Source: Stenotrophomonas nitritireducens
GTDB taxonomy: Bacteria; Pseudomonadota; Gammaproteobacteria; Xanthomonadales; Xanthomonadaceae
Direction: 5' to 3'
Assembly: GCF_001431425.1 (NCBI RefSeq)
Contig: NZ_LDJG01000003.1
Span: 124,001-188,000, forward strand
Length of the DNA stretch: 64,000 nucleotides
The notes under the pieces are model-generated. The model saw only the letters and a program-made list of their open reading frames with translations, was not told the origin of the DNA and searched no databases. Below, in pieces: positions 25,562 through 36,676 of this stretch. The stretch's first letter is position 1, and every line of letters begins with the position of its first letter. The position numbers and the translations under genes were made by a program.

Positions 25562-26610
25562 GCCTTGCCTCCGCGGCGCGGGGCGGCGGCGGGGCGCGAT
25601 GCGCGCTTCTTCGCGATGCTCTTGCCCGGCCTGGTAGCCGGCTTCGCTTTCGCCGCGGAAGCCGGCTTCGTCTTTTTCGCGGGATCGCCGGCCGGCTTTG
25701 CCCGCGCAGGAGCGGGTTCGGCCTGGCGTTCGGCCTGGCCGGCGGCCATGCGCCGCATCCAGCGTTCCAGTTCGGCGATGCGGCGATGGGCCACATCCAT
25801 CTCGGTGCGCGTCGGCACACCCATCATTTCACAGGCGCGCTCCAGCTCCTGCCGGGTCGCCGCGCGCAGGCGCATCTGGGTATTGGCCAGATCCGCATAG
25901 ATGCGCTGGAAATCCTCGGACATGGCCACCGTGGCATAGGCCTCCTCGGCCGCATCGATCCACAGGTCGAACATCGCGCGGGCGCTGGTCAGCTGGCTGC
26001 CCGGCGCCTCATGCTCGGCCAGCTTCGCCTCGAAGCGCCGGAACGCATCGTCCAGCACGCCGCGGATCGACGCGACATAGGCCTCCATGCGCGCCTGGTG
26101 CTCGCGCTGCGCCCGCAGCAACGCCTGCCAGCGCGCCTGGTGCTCGCGTGCCGGACCGAAGGCCGGTGCGTTCAACCAGTCCGCCTCGCCGAAACCGGAC
26201 TGCAGCGCGTGGACGAAGTTGCGTACCCAGGGCTGGTCGCCCAGTGCGTTGCCACCACGGGCCGCGTCGAGCATCCAGCGCACCATGGCATCGCCCTGCC
26301 CCTCCACGGCTTCGCGCCAGGCGCCGGCGACCTCGCCGGCACTGCTGTCGCGGCCAGCGAACCGGGCCGCGACCTGCTGCATCATGCCCAGCCAGTCGCC
26401 GGCCTGCTGCTGGAAGCGGGCGCCAAGCTCCTGTACCTGCGGCGCGGCATCGGCACCGACCAGCCGGGTCCACTGCTCGATGCCTTCCCGCCAGGGAAAG
26501 GCACCGGAGGACATGCCGTCTCCCTGGCCCATGGCCTGCAGCCATGCCTCCCATGAGCGTTTCAGGCCGGCGTCGAAACCCGCGCTGTCGTTGTCGTCCG
26601 CCACTGCCAT
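25558..26610 (-). CDS. phaE: class III PHA synthase subunit PhaE
   Basis: A 350-residue helical protein without catalytic motifs, as expected for PhaE. The C-terminal region EMDVAHRRIAELERWMRRM is the conserved block. The last 60 residues form a Lys/Ala/Pro-rich tail (KKTKPASAAKAKPA, SIAKKRASRPAA) resembling phasin or histone-like tails that bind DNA or granules. ATG 26610 was chosen as the start of MAVADDNDS. A longer frame begins 36 nt upstream with an arginine run. Confidence 0.88.
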   Translation of the reverse strand: MAVADDNDSAGFDAGLKRSWEAWLQAMGQGDGMSSGAFPWREGIEQWTRLVGADAAPQVQELGARFQQQAGDWLGMMQQVAARFAGRDSSAGEVAGAWREAVEGQGDAMVRWMLDAARGGNALGDQPWVRNFVHALQSGFGEADWLNAPAFGPAREHQARWQALLRAQREHQARMEAYVASIRGVLDDAFRRFEAKLAEHEAPGSQLTSARAMFDLWIDAAEEAYATVAMSEDFQRIYADLANTQMRLRAATRQELERACEMMGVPTRTEMDVAHRRIAELERWMRRMAAGQAERQAEPAPARAKPAGDPAKKTKPASAAKAKPATRPGKSIAKKRASRPAAAPRRGGKA

Positions 26611-26665
26611 CGCCCTGCTTCGCCGTCGTCGCGACGATGATAGCAACGCGGCCGCGTTCCGGCGG

Positions 26666-27280
26666 TCAGGGCTTGGGAATATGCAGGGTCTTGCTGATCA
26701 TCAGCGAACCGGACAGCGCGAACAGCAGCACCAGCGGATGCAGCTGCCAGGGCCCCAGTTGCCAGACGCCCCCCCAAAGAGTCGCGCCGATCGCCTCGAA
26801 ATGGGCGGCCACCGCCAGCAGGATCACCAGCGCCAGGCTGGTGGGGATCGGCGTTCCCTCGAAGTAGGGAACCTTGTCCGAATCGCCGGCTATTTCCTCG
26901 GCGGTGACGTTGTAGCGCGCCAGCCGGCTCACCCCGCAGCAGACGAAGTAGCTCAGTACCAGCCAGTCCCACCCGCCCTGCATGCCGCAGGCGTATGCCA
27001 GCGCCGCAGGTGCGACGCCGAAGGAGATCACGTCGGCCAGCGAATCCAGTTCGCGCCCCAGGGTCGAGGAGGACTGCCGCCAGCGGGCGATCCGCCCATC
27101 CAGCGCGTCGAACACGAATGCCAGCGGAATCAGCGCCATGCCGAACAGCAGGAAACCGCGCTGGCCGTCCTGCAGGAAACGCATCGCGGCGAACACCGCG
27201 CCGGTCCCGCAGAACGCGTTGCCCAGGGTGAACCAGTCGGCGAGCCGGAACTCGCGCAGCATGGAGAAATGACGTTTCAT
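26666..27280 (-). CDS. pssA: CDP-diacylglycerol-serine O-phosphatidyltransferase
   Basis: A 204-residue integral membrane protein with about six hydrophobic segments. It has the CDP-alcohol phosphotransferase signature D-G-x2-A-R-x8-G-x3-D-x3-D, read as DGRIARWRQSSSTLGRELDS followed by LADV. It makes phosphatidylserine, the precursor of phosphatidylethanolamine, in the inner membrane. The size fits the Bacillus-type PssA rather than the soluble E. coli enzyme. Confidence 0.88.
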   Translation of the reverse strand: MKRHFSMLREFRLADWFTLGNAFCGTGAVFAAMRFLQDGQRGFLLFGMALIPLAFVFDALDGRIARWRQSSSTLGRELDSLADVISFGVAPAALAYACGMQGGWDWLVLSYFVCCGVSRLARYNVTAEEIAGDSDKVPYFEGTPIPTSLALVILLAVAAHFEAIGATLWGGVWQLGPWQLHPLVLLFALSGSLMISKTLHIPKP

Positions 27281-27433
27281 CTAGGGTTTCCGGATCATGG
27301 CCGTCCCAGCCTAGCGCGATTGCCGTGAATACCGCCATTTCGCATGCGCACGGCATGCGTGCGGCTGCGAGAGGCAGTGCGAGCCTCGCACGCAGGCCGC
27401 CCGGAGCTGGGCATCGGCGCCCTGTGCGCCCGC

Positions 27434-27922
27434 CTACAACCGCGTGTAGCTCCACGACTGCATGCGCCCGTCGCGGTATGGCATCACCCCGTGGAAAGGC
27501 CGGGGATCGGCGTCGAACACTAGCGGCAGGAAATGCCGGTCGCCCTCCCACAGCGGCAGCGATTCGAGCTGGTCCACCGGCACCCACTCCAGCGTGCCTT
27601 CCGGATTCGACTGCAGCGGCGTACCGGTCCAGTCCTCGATCACGAATACGAAGGCGAACCAGTCCTCGCCCTGCTTGCCGAAGCCCGGCCAGCTGATGGT
27701 GCCGCGCAGTCGCGTGGTACCGCATTCGATGCCGGCTTCCTCGCGGATCTCACGGTGCATGCAGGCAAGTGCGTCCTCGTCCAGCTCCATCTTGCCGCCC
27801 AGCCCGTTGTACTTGCCCAGGTGCAGGTCGCCGGGACGGGTATTGCGATGGATCATCAGGGCCTGGGTACCGTCCTTGGACAGCACGTAACCCAGGGTGG
27901 CGAGAATCGGCGTGTAGGGCAT
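27434..27922 (-). CDS. NUDIX hydrolase, probably 8-oxo-dGTP diphosphatase
   Basis: A 162-residue protein with the NUDIX box GGKMELDEDALACMHREIRE followed by EAGIE. The start MPYTPILATLGYV suits MTH1/MutT-like enzymes, and WEGDRHFLPLVF with WSYTRL at the end matches the eukaryote-like 8-oxo-dGTPase group. It would cleanse oxidised nucleotides. The exact substrate is inferred. Confidence 0.85.
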   Translation of the reverse strand: MPYTPILATLGYVLSKDGTQALMIHRNTRPGDLHLGKYNGLGGKMELDEDALACMHREIREEAGIECGTTRLRGTISWPGFGKQGEDWFAFVFVIEDWTGTPLQSNPEGTLEWVPVDQLESLPLWEGDRHFLPLVFDADPRPFHGVMPYRDGRMQSWSYTRL

Positions 27923-27977
27923 CGGAATCGGGGCTGAGCGGCGAAAGCGCGCAGTATGACCGATCGCCCGCGCCTTC

Positions 27978-28484
27978 TCAGTGCTCCAGCGGCAGCGAAG
28001 CCGGGCCGGGCGCCACCGCGTCGCGGATGCGATGCAGGGTCGCCACGCCATGCCCGCGCTCGGCCAGGTATTCCAGCCACTTGCCGAGGAAGGTGTTCAT
28101 GCGCAGGCGGTGGCTGACCAGTTCGTCGGCCGGCGGGTACATCCCCATCACGTCCTGCCAGCGCCGTCCGACATAGCAGTGCGTGGTCTCCACCTGCTGC
28201 GCGTCGCGGTACAGGCGCACGTAGGCCGACGGGTCGGGCTCACCGGTCAGCGGATCGAGGATGCCGTAGGTCATGCGCAGCTCGACCGTATAGCGATGGC
28301 ATTCGATCACGTCCAGGTACAGGTCCAGCCCGTCGCCGATGGACGAGGCGTAACGCCCCTCGTGGAGATGGTCCGGCGCGAACAACCGCACCAGGTGCAG
28401 GTAGTTCTCCGCGTACAACCCCATCAGCCAGCCGAGGCGGCTGAGCCGGGGAATGCGATCGACGCGGGAAAGAGCCTGTGTCAT
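27978..28484 (-). CDS. DUF1249 family protein (YqiB-like)
   Basis: A 168-residue protein with GLYAENYLHLVRLF, YTVELRMTYGI, VRLYRDAQQVE, and CYVGRRWQDVMGMYPP followed by RLRMNTFLGKWLEYL, the landmarks of DUF1249. It neighbours the NUDIX gene as it does in many gammaproteobacteria. Function unknown. ATG 28484 was preferred over one 24 nt upstream because the family begins near here. Confidence 0.85.
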   Translation of the reverse strand: MTQALSRVDRIPRLSRLGWLMGLYAENYLHLVRLFAPDHLHEGRYASSIGDGLDLYLDVIECHRYTVELRMTYGILDPLTGEPDPSAYVRLYRDAQQVETTHCYVGRRWQDVMGMYPPADELVSHRLRMNTFLGKWLEYLAERGHGVATLHRIRDAVAPGPASLPLEH

Positions 28485-28530
28485 GGCCTGATCGTACACG
28501 GCCGGCATCGCGCCGGCATGCGGCGCGGCT

Positions 28531-29355
28531 TCAGAACATCTCCCGCTGCAGCCCCAGCGTGCCCAGCACCTTGCTGGAAATCTCCTCGATCGAGGTATGC
28601 GTGGTGCTCAGGGTCGGGATGCGCTCCATCCTGAACATGGTTTCGGCCGCGGCCACTTCGCGGCGGCAGACCTCGGCGCTGGCATAGCGGGAGTTCGGCC
28701 GGCGCTCCTGGCGGATCTGCTGCAGCCGCTCCGGGTCGATGGTCAGGCCGAACAGCTTGTTGCGGTACGGACGCAGGCGCGGCGGCAGGCGGTCGCTCTC
28801 CAGATCCTCCTCGGTCAACGGGTAGTTGGCCGCGCGGATGCCGTAGTGCAGCGCCAGGTAGATGCAGGTCGGGGTCTTGCCGGCGCGGGACACCGCCACC
28901 AGCACCACGTCGGCCTCGTCGTAGTTCACCGCGATGCCGTCGTCGTGGCTGAGAGCGAAGTTCATGGCGTTGATGCGGCGGTGGTAAGTGTCGAAATCCA
29001 CCATGCCGTGGGCCTGGCCGATCTTCGAATGACGGGCCGCATCCAGTTCCTGTTCCAGCGGGCCGATGAAAGGCACGAACACATCCAGCACCAGCGCCCC
29101 GCTCTCGTCCTCCAGGATCCTGCCCAGTGCCGAATCCACGCAGGAACTGACCACGATAGGCCGCACCTGGTAGCGCTCCCCCGCGGCACGGATGCGAAGC
29201 GCGGCCTCACGTGCCTTGTCCGCATCGTCCACGAACGACATGCGATCGGTCACGAAACTGAAGCCTGAGAACTGCGTCAACAGGCTGTGGCCCACGGTCT
29301 CGGCAGTAATGCCGGTACCGTCCGAGACATAGAACACCGGGCGGATCGCCGTCAT
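28531..29355 (-). CDS. ppsR: PEP synthase regulatory protein (kinase/pyrophosphorylase)
   Basis: A 274-residue DUF299 protein: [20 protein letters not shown] at the start, the P-loop [15 protein letters not shown] in the middle and [16 protein letters not shown] near the end. It phosphorylates and dephosphorylates PEP synthase on a Thr beside the catalytic His, switching it off or on by ADP and phosphate. AAGGAG precedes ATG 29355. It is divergent from ppsA, its target. Confidence 0.93.
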   Translation of the reverse strand: MTAIRPVFYVSDGTGITAETVGHSLLTQFSGFSFVTDRMSFVDDADKAREAALRIRAAGERYQVRPIVVSSCVDSALGRILEDESGALVLDVFVPFIGPLEQELDAARHSKIGQAHGMVDFDTYHRRINAMNFALSHDDGIAVNYDEADVVLVAVSRAGKTPTCIYLALHYGIRAANYPLTEEDLESDRLPPRLRPYRNKLFGLTIDPERLQQIRQERRPNSRYASAEVCRREVAAAETMFRMERIPTLSTTHTSIEEISSKVLGTLGLQREMF

Positions 29356-29444
29356 GCAGGACTCCTTGGAGGATTGAGGGTGCCGGGGCCGGCCGGGTGA
29401 CCCGCCCCTGTCCCGGGAAAGACAAGCACAAGACAAAGTAATGT

Positions 29445-29456
29445 CACAAGCTTGTG
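29445..29456. promoter_or_regulatory. palindrome in the ppsR/ppsA divergent promoter
   Basis: CACAAGCTTGTG is a perfect 12-bp palindrome in the 194-bp gap between the two divergent genes, embedded in CACAAG/CAAAG repeats. A regulator site is plausible. No specific factor can be named. Confidence 0.35.
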
Positions 29457-29549
29457 CCGCTTAGGTGTGCACTGCATCATATTGGCTTCTTCCTACGGAC
29501 GTGGCCATCCCAGCCCGCCTCGGGCGATGGCCTCAACGGAGCATCGCGC

Positions 29550-31928
<2,379 letters not shown>

Positions 31929-31960
31929 CGCCGGTACGCAACGCGAAAAACGGATCGAGG

Positions 31961-31992
31961 CCAGGCCCCGGGAATCCGGGGCCTGGCTTTTT
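31961..31992 (+). terminator. terminator of ppsA
   Basis: CCAGGCCCCGG (31961-31971) pairs with CCGGGGCCTGG (31976-31986) and runs into a T-tract. Confidence 0.9.
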
Positions 31993-32081
31993 TACAGGCG
32001 CCACCCTCATGCGCACCGCCGGCACCCCACCCCGACCTGGTTGCCAGCAACGACACACCCGTAGTTCCGGCACCCGCAAAA

Positions 32082-32111
32082 AGACAACGCCCCGAGTGCG
32101 GGGCGTTGTCT
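32082..32111 (-). terminator. terminator of the glycine-zipper gene
   Basis: A perfect 13-bp inverted repeat AGACAACGCCCCG/CGGGGCGTTGTCT with a 4-nt loop. On the minus strand it continues into TTTT, so it serves the gene at 32154-32984. Confidence 0.85.
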
Positions 32112-32153
32112 GGAACGACTGCAGGCGGGAAGGTCACCCCTTCCGGCGAGGGC

Positions 32154-32984
32154 TCAGCGTCGGCTGGATGCCGTGTCCATCGCCGCGGTCTGCGTCACTA
32201 CCTGGCCATCGATGACCGGCAGGCGATCGCTGGCCGGCTTGTCGTCCATGCGCACCTTCTTTTCCTGCCCGTTGAAGCGGTAGGTGACGTCGTAACCGAC
32301 GGTCCGGCTGGCGTTGCCGAGGGCGACACGGTTGCCCGGCTGCTTGTCCATGCGCATGGTGCCGGTGCTGCCGTCGGCCTTGCGGTAGGTGACGTTGTAG
32401 CCGGTGACGCGCGACGACTCCGAAGCGGTCTGCTCGGTATGGCACTGGCGCTCGGTACGCTGCACGACGCGGCCGCCGACATGGCGCTTGTCGACCTGGT
32501 TGCCGATCACGCCACCGGCCACGGCACCCGCGGCGGTCGCCGCCTTGCGGCCGTTGCCCTTGCCCACCTGGTTGCCCAGCAGGCCACCGATGACCGCGCC
32601 GGCGACCGTGCCACCGACGTTGCCGTCGCGCTCGGGCAGGCGCTCCTGCACAACCACGTCTTCGCACACCTCGTGCGGCACCGTCGTGGTGGAGGTTTCG
32701 CGAACCGGCTCGGTGCCGATCACGGTGGCGTAAGCAGGCTCGCTGCGGCTGACCGGCTCGACCTTGAGCACGTCGGCGTATTCCAGCGCCGGTTCGTGCG
32801 GGGCGAGCGCGTTGCCGGCCGCGGCATCATCGGCCAGCGGCGTGGTGTCCAGCACCGGCTGCTCGGCCTGCATCGCCGGCAGGGGCGCCGCCTTGTCGCG
32901 GGCGCTCATGAACGCTGCGGTGGCGATGCCTCCCACCAGCAGGGCGCCGGCAGCTACCAGAACGGTGGTCGTATTGCTCTTCAT
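32154..32984 (-). CDS. glycine-zipper 2TM domain protein
   Basis: A 276-residue envelope protein. An N-terminal hydrophobic anchor (VLVAAGALLVGGIATAAFM) is followed by a linker, then the glycine-zipper VGGTVAGAVIGGLLGNQVGK and AGAVAGGVIGNQV (about residues 122-163). The C-terminal third carries two similar units, VTGYNVTYRKADGSTGTMRM and VGYDVTYRFNGQEKKVRM, an internal duplication common in xanthomonad members. Probably periplasmic and envelope-stress related. The exact role is unknown. Confidence 0.8.
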   Translation of the reverse strand: MKSNTTTVLVAAGALLVGGIATAAFMSARDKAAPLPAMQAEQPVLDTTPLADDAAAGNALAPHEPALEYADVLKVEPVSRSEPAYATVIGTEPVRETSTTTVPHEVCEDVVVQERLPERDGNVGGTVAGAVIGGLLGNQVGKGNGRKAATAAGAVAGGVIGNQVDKRHVGGRVVQRTERQCHTEQTASESSRVTGYNVTYRKADGSTGTMRMDKQPGNRVALGNASRTVGYDVTYRFNGQEKKVRMDDKPASDRLPVIDGQVVTQTAAMDTASSRR

Positions 32985-33142
32985 CGTCTGCTCCCAGCGG
33001 GACGCCCGCCTGTTGACCTGGGGGCAATTCCAGCACGATAAACCTGAACGGAGGCATCCATCGCACCGTTCCCCTCATGAAAATCCGGCCGGCTGTCGCA
33101 ATATTGGACTTCCCGCTCCACCACCGCTTCCAGGATTCCGCC

Positions 33143-33373
33143 ATGTCCAGCCCCATGCTGCTGCCCTTCATGGAATGGGCGCGCAAGCTGCGCTACCCGA
33201 CGCTGTTCAAGATCACGGCCACCCTGTTCGTGCTGAGCATGCTCCTGCCCGACCCGGTCCCCTTCATCGACGAGATCCTGTTCGGCATGGGCACCCTGCT
33301 GCTGGCCAACTGGAAGCGCCGCAAGGATCCGGTTGCCGGAGCCGAGCCTCCCGCGCTTCCGCGCAAGCGTTGA
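33143..33373 (+). CDS. small membrane protein (DUF6116-like)
   Basis: A 76-residue protein with two hydrophobic stretches (ITATLFVLSMLLP and ILFGMGTLLLANW) between amphipathic ends. ATG 33143 gives the natural N-terminus MSSPMLLPFMEWARKLRYPT. It is 3 bp upstream of the tatD-like gene, so both are likely one transcript. Confidence 0.7.
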   Translation: MSSPMLLPFMEWARKLRYPTLFKITATLFVLSMLLPDPVPFIDEILFGMGTLLLANWKRRKDPVAGAEPPALPRKR

Positions 33374-33376
33374 GCC

Positions 33377-34156
33377 ATGCACCTGGTAGACAGCCACTGC
33401 CACCTGGATGCGCCGGAATTCGATGGCGACCGTGACGCGATGCTCGCCCGCGCCAGGGCGGCAGGCGTGGCCGCGATGGTGGTTCCGGCGATAACCGCGG
33501 CAAGCTGGCCGGCACTGCGCCAGGCCTGCGCGAGCGATGCTGCGCTGCACCCCGCCTATGGCCTGCACCCGATGTTCCTGGCCGAACACCGCCCCGCGCA
33601 CCTGGACGAACTGCGGACCTGGCTGGAGCATGGAAAGCCCTGCGCCGTCGGCGAATGCGGACTGGATTTTTTCGTGGACGGCCTGGACGCCACCGCACAG
33701 CGCCACTACTTCGAAAAGCAGCTGCAGCTGGCCCGCGAATTCGAACTGCCGGTGATCGTGCACGCCCGCCGCGCGGTGGAGGACGTGATCCAGACCCTGC
33801 GCCGCATCGGCGGCCTGCGCGGCGTCATCCACAGCTTCTCCGGCAGCCCGGAACAGGCCCGGCAACTGTGGGACATGGGCTTCCTGATCGGGATGGGCGG
33901 GCCGGTCACCTACCCGCGCGCCAACCGCCTGCGCACGCTGGTGGCGACGATGCCACTGGAGTTCCTGCTGCTGGAAACCGATGCGCCGGACCAGCCCGAT
34001 GCGGACATCCGCGGCCAGCGCAACGAACCTGCGCGCCTTGCCGCCATCGCCGCGGCCGTCGCCACGCTGCGCGGACAGGCCGTGGAGGAGATCGCTTCGC
34101 AGACCACCGCGAACGCACGACGCCTGTTCAACCTGCCGGTTTCGGCGCCCCACTAG
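33377..34156 (+). CDS. TatD-family metal-dependent DNase
   Basis: A 259-residue TIM-barrel hydrolase: DSHCHLD at the start binds metal, AVGECGLDFF and VIVHARRAVEDV in the middle, GVIHSFSGSPEQARQ, and LLLETDAPDQP near the end. It is closest in style to YjjV. These enzymes are 3'-5' nucleases in DNA repair and RNA quality control. Confidence 0.92.
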   Translation: MHLVDSHCHLDAPEFDGDRDAMLARARAAGVAAMVVPAITAASWPALRQACASDAALHPAYGLHPMFLAEHRPAHLDELRTWLEHGKPCAVGECGLDFFVDGLDATAQRHYFEKQLQLAREFELPVIVHARRAVEDVIQTLRRIGGLRGVIHSFSGSPEQARQLWDMGFLIGMGGPVTYPRANRLRTLVATMPLEFLLLETDAPDQPDADIRGQRNEPARLAAIAAAVATLRGQAVEEIASQTTANARRLFNLPVSAPH

Positions 34157-34251
34157 GAGCGGTTTCAGCCGCGATGGACCCATGCGCCAGCGCACGCAGC
34201 GTGCGAGGGGCCATGACGGGAAAGCCCGGTCGCGACTGAAATCACTCCCCT
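34156..34251. repeat. REP-like palindromic element
   Basis: GGAGCGGTTTCAGCCGCGA at the left is mirrored imperfectly by TCGCGACTGAAATCACTCC at the right, a paired (BIME-like) arrangement between convergent genes. The left unit resembles the element at 38790. Confidence 0.6.
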
Positions 34252-34262
34252 GGAAGGAGCCC

Positions 34263-35057
34263 TCAGCGCACCTTGGGCTTGAGCAGCATTTCAAGCGCCT
34301 TGCCGACCGCGGCGAAGGCGAATGCGCCGGTGATATGGGTCGCCGCGCCCAGGCCGGCGCCGCAATCGAGCTTGAGCGCCGCATCGGCGCCAAGGTTGGG
34401 CCGCAGCCCGCAGACGCTGCCATCGGCCTGCGGATACTTCACGTTCTCCAGCGAATACACCGCGGGCACGCCGAAATAGCGTTGCGAGTTCTTGGGGAAA
34501 TTGAACTCGCCGCGCAGCTTCCGGCGGATCAGCGCCAGCATCGCATCGTGTTCGGTCCGTGACACATCGCGCACCCGCACCAGGGTCGGGTCGGTACGCC
34601 CGCCGGCCGCGCCCACGGTGATCAGCGGCAGCTTGCGGCGGCGGCACCAGGCGATGGTCTCGACCTTCACCCGGAAGCTGTCGCAGGCATCGACGACCAG
34701 GTCGAAACCGCGATCCAGCAGCTCGGCCATGTTGGAGCCGGTCAGGAACGCCTCCACCGCCTCGACTTCGGCGTCGGGGTTGATCGCGCGGCAGCGCTCG
34801 GCCATCGCCACCGCCTTGTTCCGCCCATACTGGCCCGCCAGCGCCGGCAGCTGCCGGTTGGTGTTGGACACGCAGATGTCGTCGGCATCAATCAGGGTCA
34901 GGTGCCCGACCGCCGAACGCACCAGCGCCTCGACCACCCACGAGCCGACACCGCCCATGCCCACCACGGCCACCCGGCAGCCGGACAGCCGCTCGATGGC
35001 GCCAGCCCCATACAGCCGGTCGATGCCGGCGAAACGTTCGCGCACTTGTTCTTTCAT
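34263..35057 (-). CDS. tcdA: tRNA threonylcarbamoyladenosine dehydratase
   Basis: A 264-residue E1-like protein with the ATP loop VAVVGMGGVGSWVVEALVRS, LIDADDICVSNTNRQLPAL, VVDACDSFRVKV and the ITVGAAGGRTDPT segment. TcdA (CsdL) cyclises t6A to ct6A at position 37 of ANN-decoding tRNAs. The C-terminal hydrophobic helix ITGAFAFAAVGKALEML is typical of the family. Confidence 0.93.
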   Translation of the reverse strand: MKEQVRERFAGIDRLYGAGAIERLSGCRVAVVGMGGVGSWVVEALVRSAVGHLTLIDADDICVSNTNRQLPALAGQYGRNKAVAMAERCRAINPDAEVEAVEAFLTGSNMAELLDRGFDLVVDACDSFRVKVETIAWCRRRKLPLITVGAAGGRTDPTLVRVRDVSRTEHDAMLALIRRKLRGEFNFPKNSQRYFGVPAVYSLENVKYPQADGSVCGLRPNLGADAALKLDCGAGLGAATHITGAFAFAAVGKALEMLLKPKVR

Positions 35058-35129
35058 GCGCGCATTTTAACCGTGGCCGGAAACGCGCCGTGCGTCGTAC
35101 CATCGACGCATCCCCAAGGAGCCCGGGCC

Positions 35130-35561
35130 ATGACCGAACCCAGCCGTACCCAGTCCAACGCATCCCGTTACCTGTTCGTGCTGATCGCCGGCCTGCTGGT
35201 CGGCATCGTCGTCACCGTCATGGCGATGCGCGCCCTCCAGGCCCGGCAGGATCCGTTCCCGCACAGCCTGATGAACGTCATGGCGCGCCAGGCACAGCTG
35301 CTGGGCGACAGCCGCAAGCAGAACCGCTGCAGCGTCAACGACTCCACCCCGCGCCTGCAGACCCTGCGCTCGCTGACCAACGACCTGGACCTGGCCTTCC
35401 CGGGCCTGCGCGACGACACCCGTTTCCAGCAGCACGCCAGCCGCTTCCGCGCCACCTTGAACGACGCGCTGGCCTCGCCGCCGGCCGATTGCACCGCGCT
35501 GGCAGCGGTCACTGAACAGCTTGGAAACGACTGCAAGGCCTGCCACCAGGATTTCAGGTGA
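35130..35561 (+). CDS. membrane-anchored c-type cytochrome, c'-like
   Basis: A 143-residue protein with an N-terminal membrane helix (YLFVLIAGLLVGIVVTVMAM) and a single heme site CKACH six residues from the C-terminus. A C-terminal heme motif on a helical protein is the pattern of cytochrome c'/c556. It should be periplasmic with one anchor. Its redox partner is unknown. Confidence 0.75.
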   Translation: MTEPSRTQSNASRYLFVLIAGLLVGIVVTVMAMRALQARQDPFPHSLMNVMARQAQLLGDSRKQNRCSVNDSTPRLQTLRSLTNDLDLAFPGLRDDTRFQQHASRFRATLNDALASPPADCTALAAVTEQLGNDCKACHQDFR

Positions 35562-35670
35562 ATCGACTTCCGTTTCACGCGTGGTTGGCCCGCCATTCAC
35601 GCGCGAAAAGGGAGGATTCACCGTGCCGGGTATGGTCATACCCGCTACCCATCTGGCAAGGAGAATCACC

Positions 35671-36153
35671 ATGAAGATCCAGTTGATCGCTGCGGGCGCC
35701 ATCGCCAGCCTGGCCCTGGCCGGCTGCGCCACTTCCCCGGGTTACAGCGGCGGTGGCGGCTACAACAACGGCGGTTACAGCAGCGGCGGCTACAACAACG
35801 CCCGCTGCGCCGACTGCGGCATCGTCACCCGCATCGATACGGTGGCTTCGGGCCGTACCGCGCCCTCCGCTACCGGCGCGATCCTCGGCGGCATCGTCGG
35901 CGCCGTGGCCGGCCATGAAATCTCCAGCCACACCGGTGGCAGCAAGGGCAACCAGAACATCTCCGCGGCCGCTGGCGCGGCGGCCGGCGCCTTGGCCGGC
36001 AACAAGATCCAGCAGAACGTCACCGGCGACTCGTACGACATCCAGGTACGGATGGACGACGGCCGCGTGATCATGGTCAACCAGAAGGATCTCGGCGGCA
36101 TCCGCGAGAACACCTACGTGCGCGTGGTCAACGGCCGCGTGGTGCTGCGCTGA
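35671..36153 (+). CDS. SlyB-like glycine-zipper outer membrane lipoprotein
   Basis: A 160-residue lipoprotein with lipobox LAGC (residues 16-19), a Gly/Tyr/Asn-rich repeat (YSGGGGYNNGGYSSGGYNN), then the glycine zipper GAILGGIVGAVAGHEI with AAGAAAGALAGNKI, and a C-terminal basic strand domain. SlyB-type proteins stabilise the outer membrane. AAGGAG precedes ATG 35671. Confidence 0.88.
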   Translation: MKIQLIAAGAIASLALAGCATSPGYSGGGGYNNGGYSSGGYNNARCADCGIVTRIDTVASGRTAPSATGAILGGIVGAVAGHEISSHTGGSKGNQNISAAAGAAAGALAGNKIQQNVTGDSYDIQVRMDDGRVIMVNQKDLGGIRENTYVRVVNGRVVLR

Positions 36154-36184
36154 CCCAGGCTGCGCCCGCAAGGACGCTGCATGG

Positions 36185-36210
36185 AAAAGGCCCGCTTGCG
36201 CGGGCCTTTT
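36185..36210. terminator. bidirectional terminator between lipoprotein and cold-shock gene
   Basis: AAAAGGCCCG (36185-36194) pairs with CGGGCCTTTT (36201-36210) with a 6-nt loop. It has A-rich and T-rich flanks for both directions. Confidence 0.85.
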
Positions 36211-36234
36211 CGCTTTCCTGTTCCGCGGGCTGTA

Positions 36235-36444
36235 TCAGACCGGCTGCACGGCGTCAGCCTGCAGACCCTTCTGCCCCTGGACCACGGTGAAGGTGACCTT
36301 CTGGCCTTCCTTCAGGCTCTTGAAGCCCTGGGTCTGGATGGCGCGGAAGTGCACAAACACGTCTTCGCCATTCTCGCGGCTGATGAAGCCGAAGCCCTTG
36401 GCGTCATTGAACCACTTGACAATGCCGGTTTCGCGATCGGACAT
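36235..36444 (-). CDS. cold-shock protein (CspA family)
   Basis: A 69-residue single cold-shock domain. RNA-binding motifs KGFGFI and DVFVHF are intact, after the start [15 protein letters not shown]. It binds single-stranded RNA/DNA and melts secondary structure. The 230-bp upstream gap would give room for a long regulatory 5' leader as in other csp genes. ATG 36444 was chosen from the domain start. Confidence 0.95.
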   Translation of the reverse strand: MSDRETGIVKWFNDAKGFGFISRENGEDVFVHFRAIQTQGFKSLKEGQKVTFTVVQGQKGLQADAVQPV

Positions 36445-36676
36445 CTCGACTAACTCCCTGTTGCTCTCTCGTATGATGGATACGCCCCGGAAGGCGGCTG
36501 ACTGCAAGGAGGAAGCGAGGTGCAACGATGCAGCAAATCATGCGATCTACCCATCAGGCCACGATTCACGGTGACCTTGCCAAGCTCAGCGGCTGAAACT
36601 TAACCCGACCATAACCAAAAATCAATCGGGTAAAGACAATCTTGTCAACCCCTTTTGGCCATCGCCCGGAACCCGC

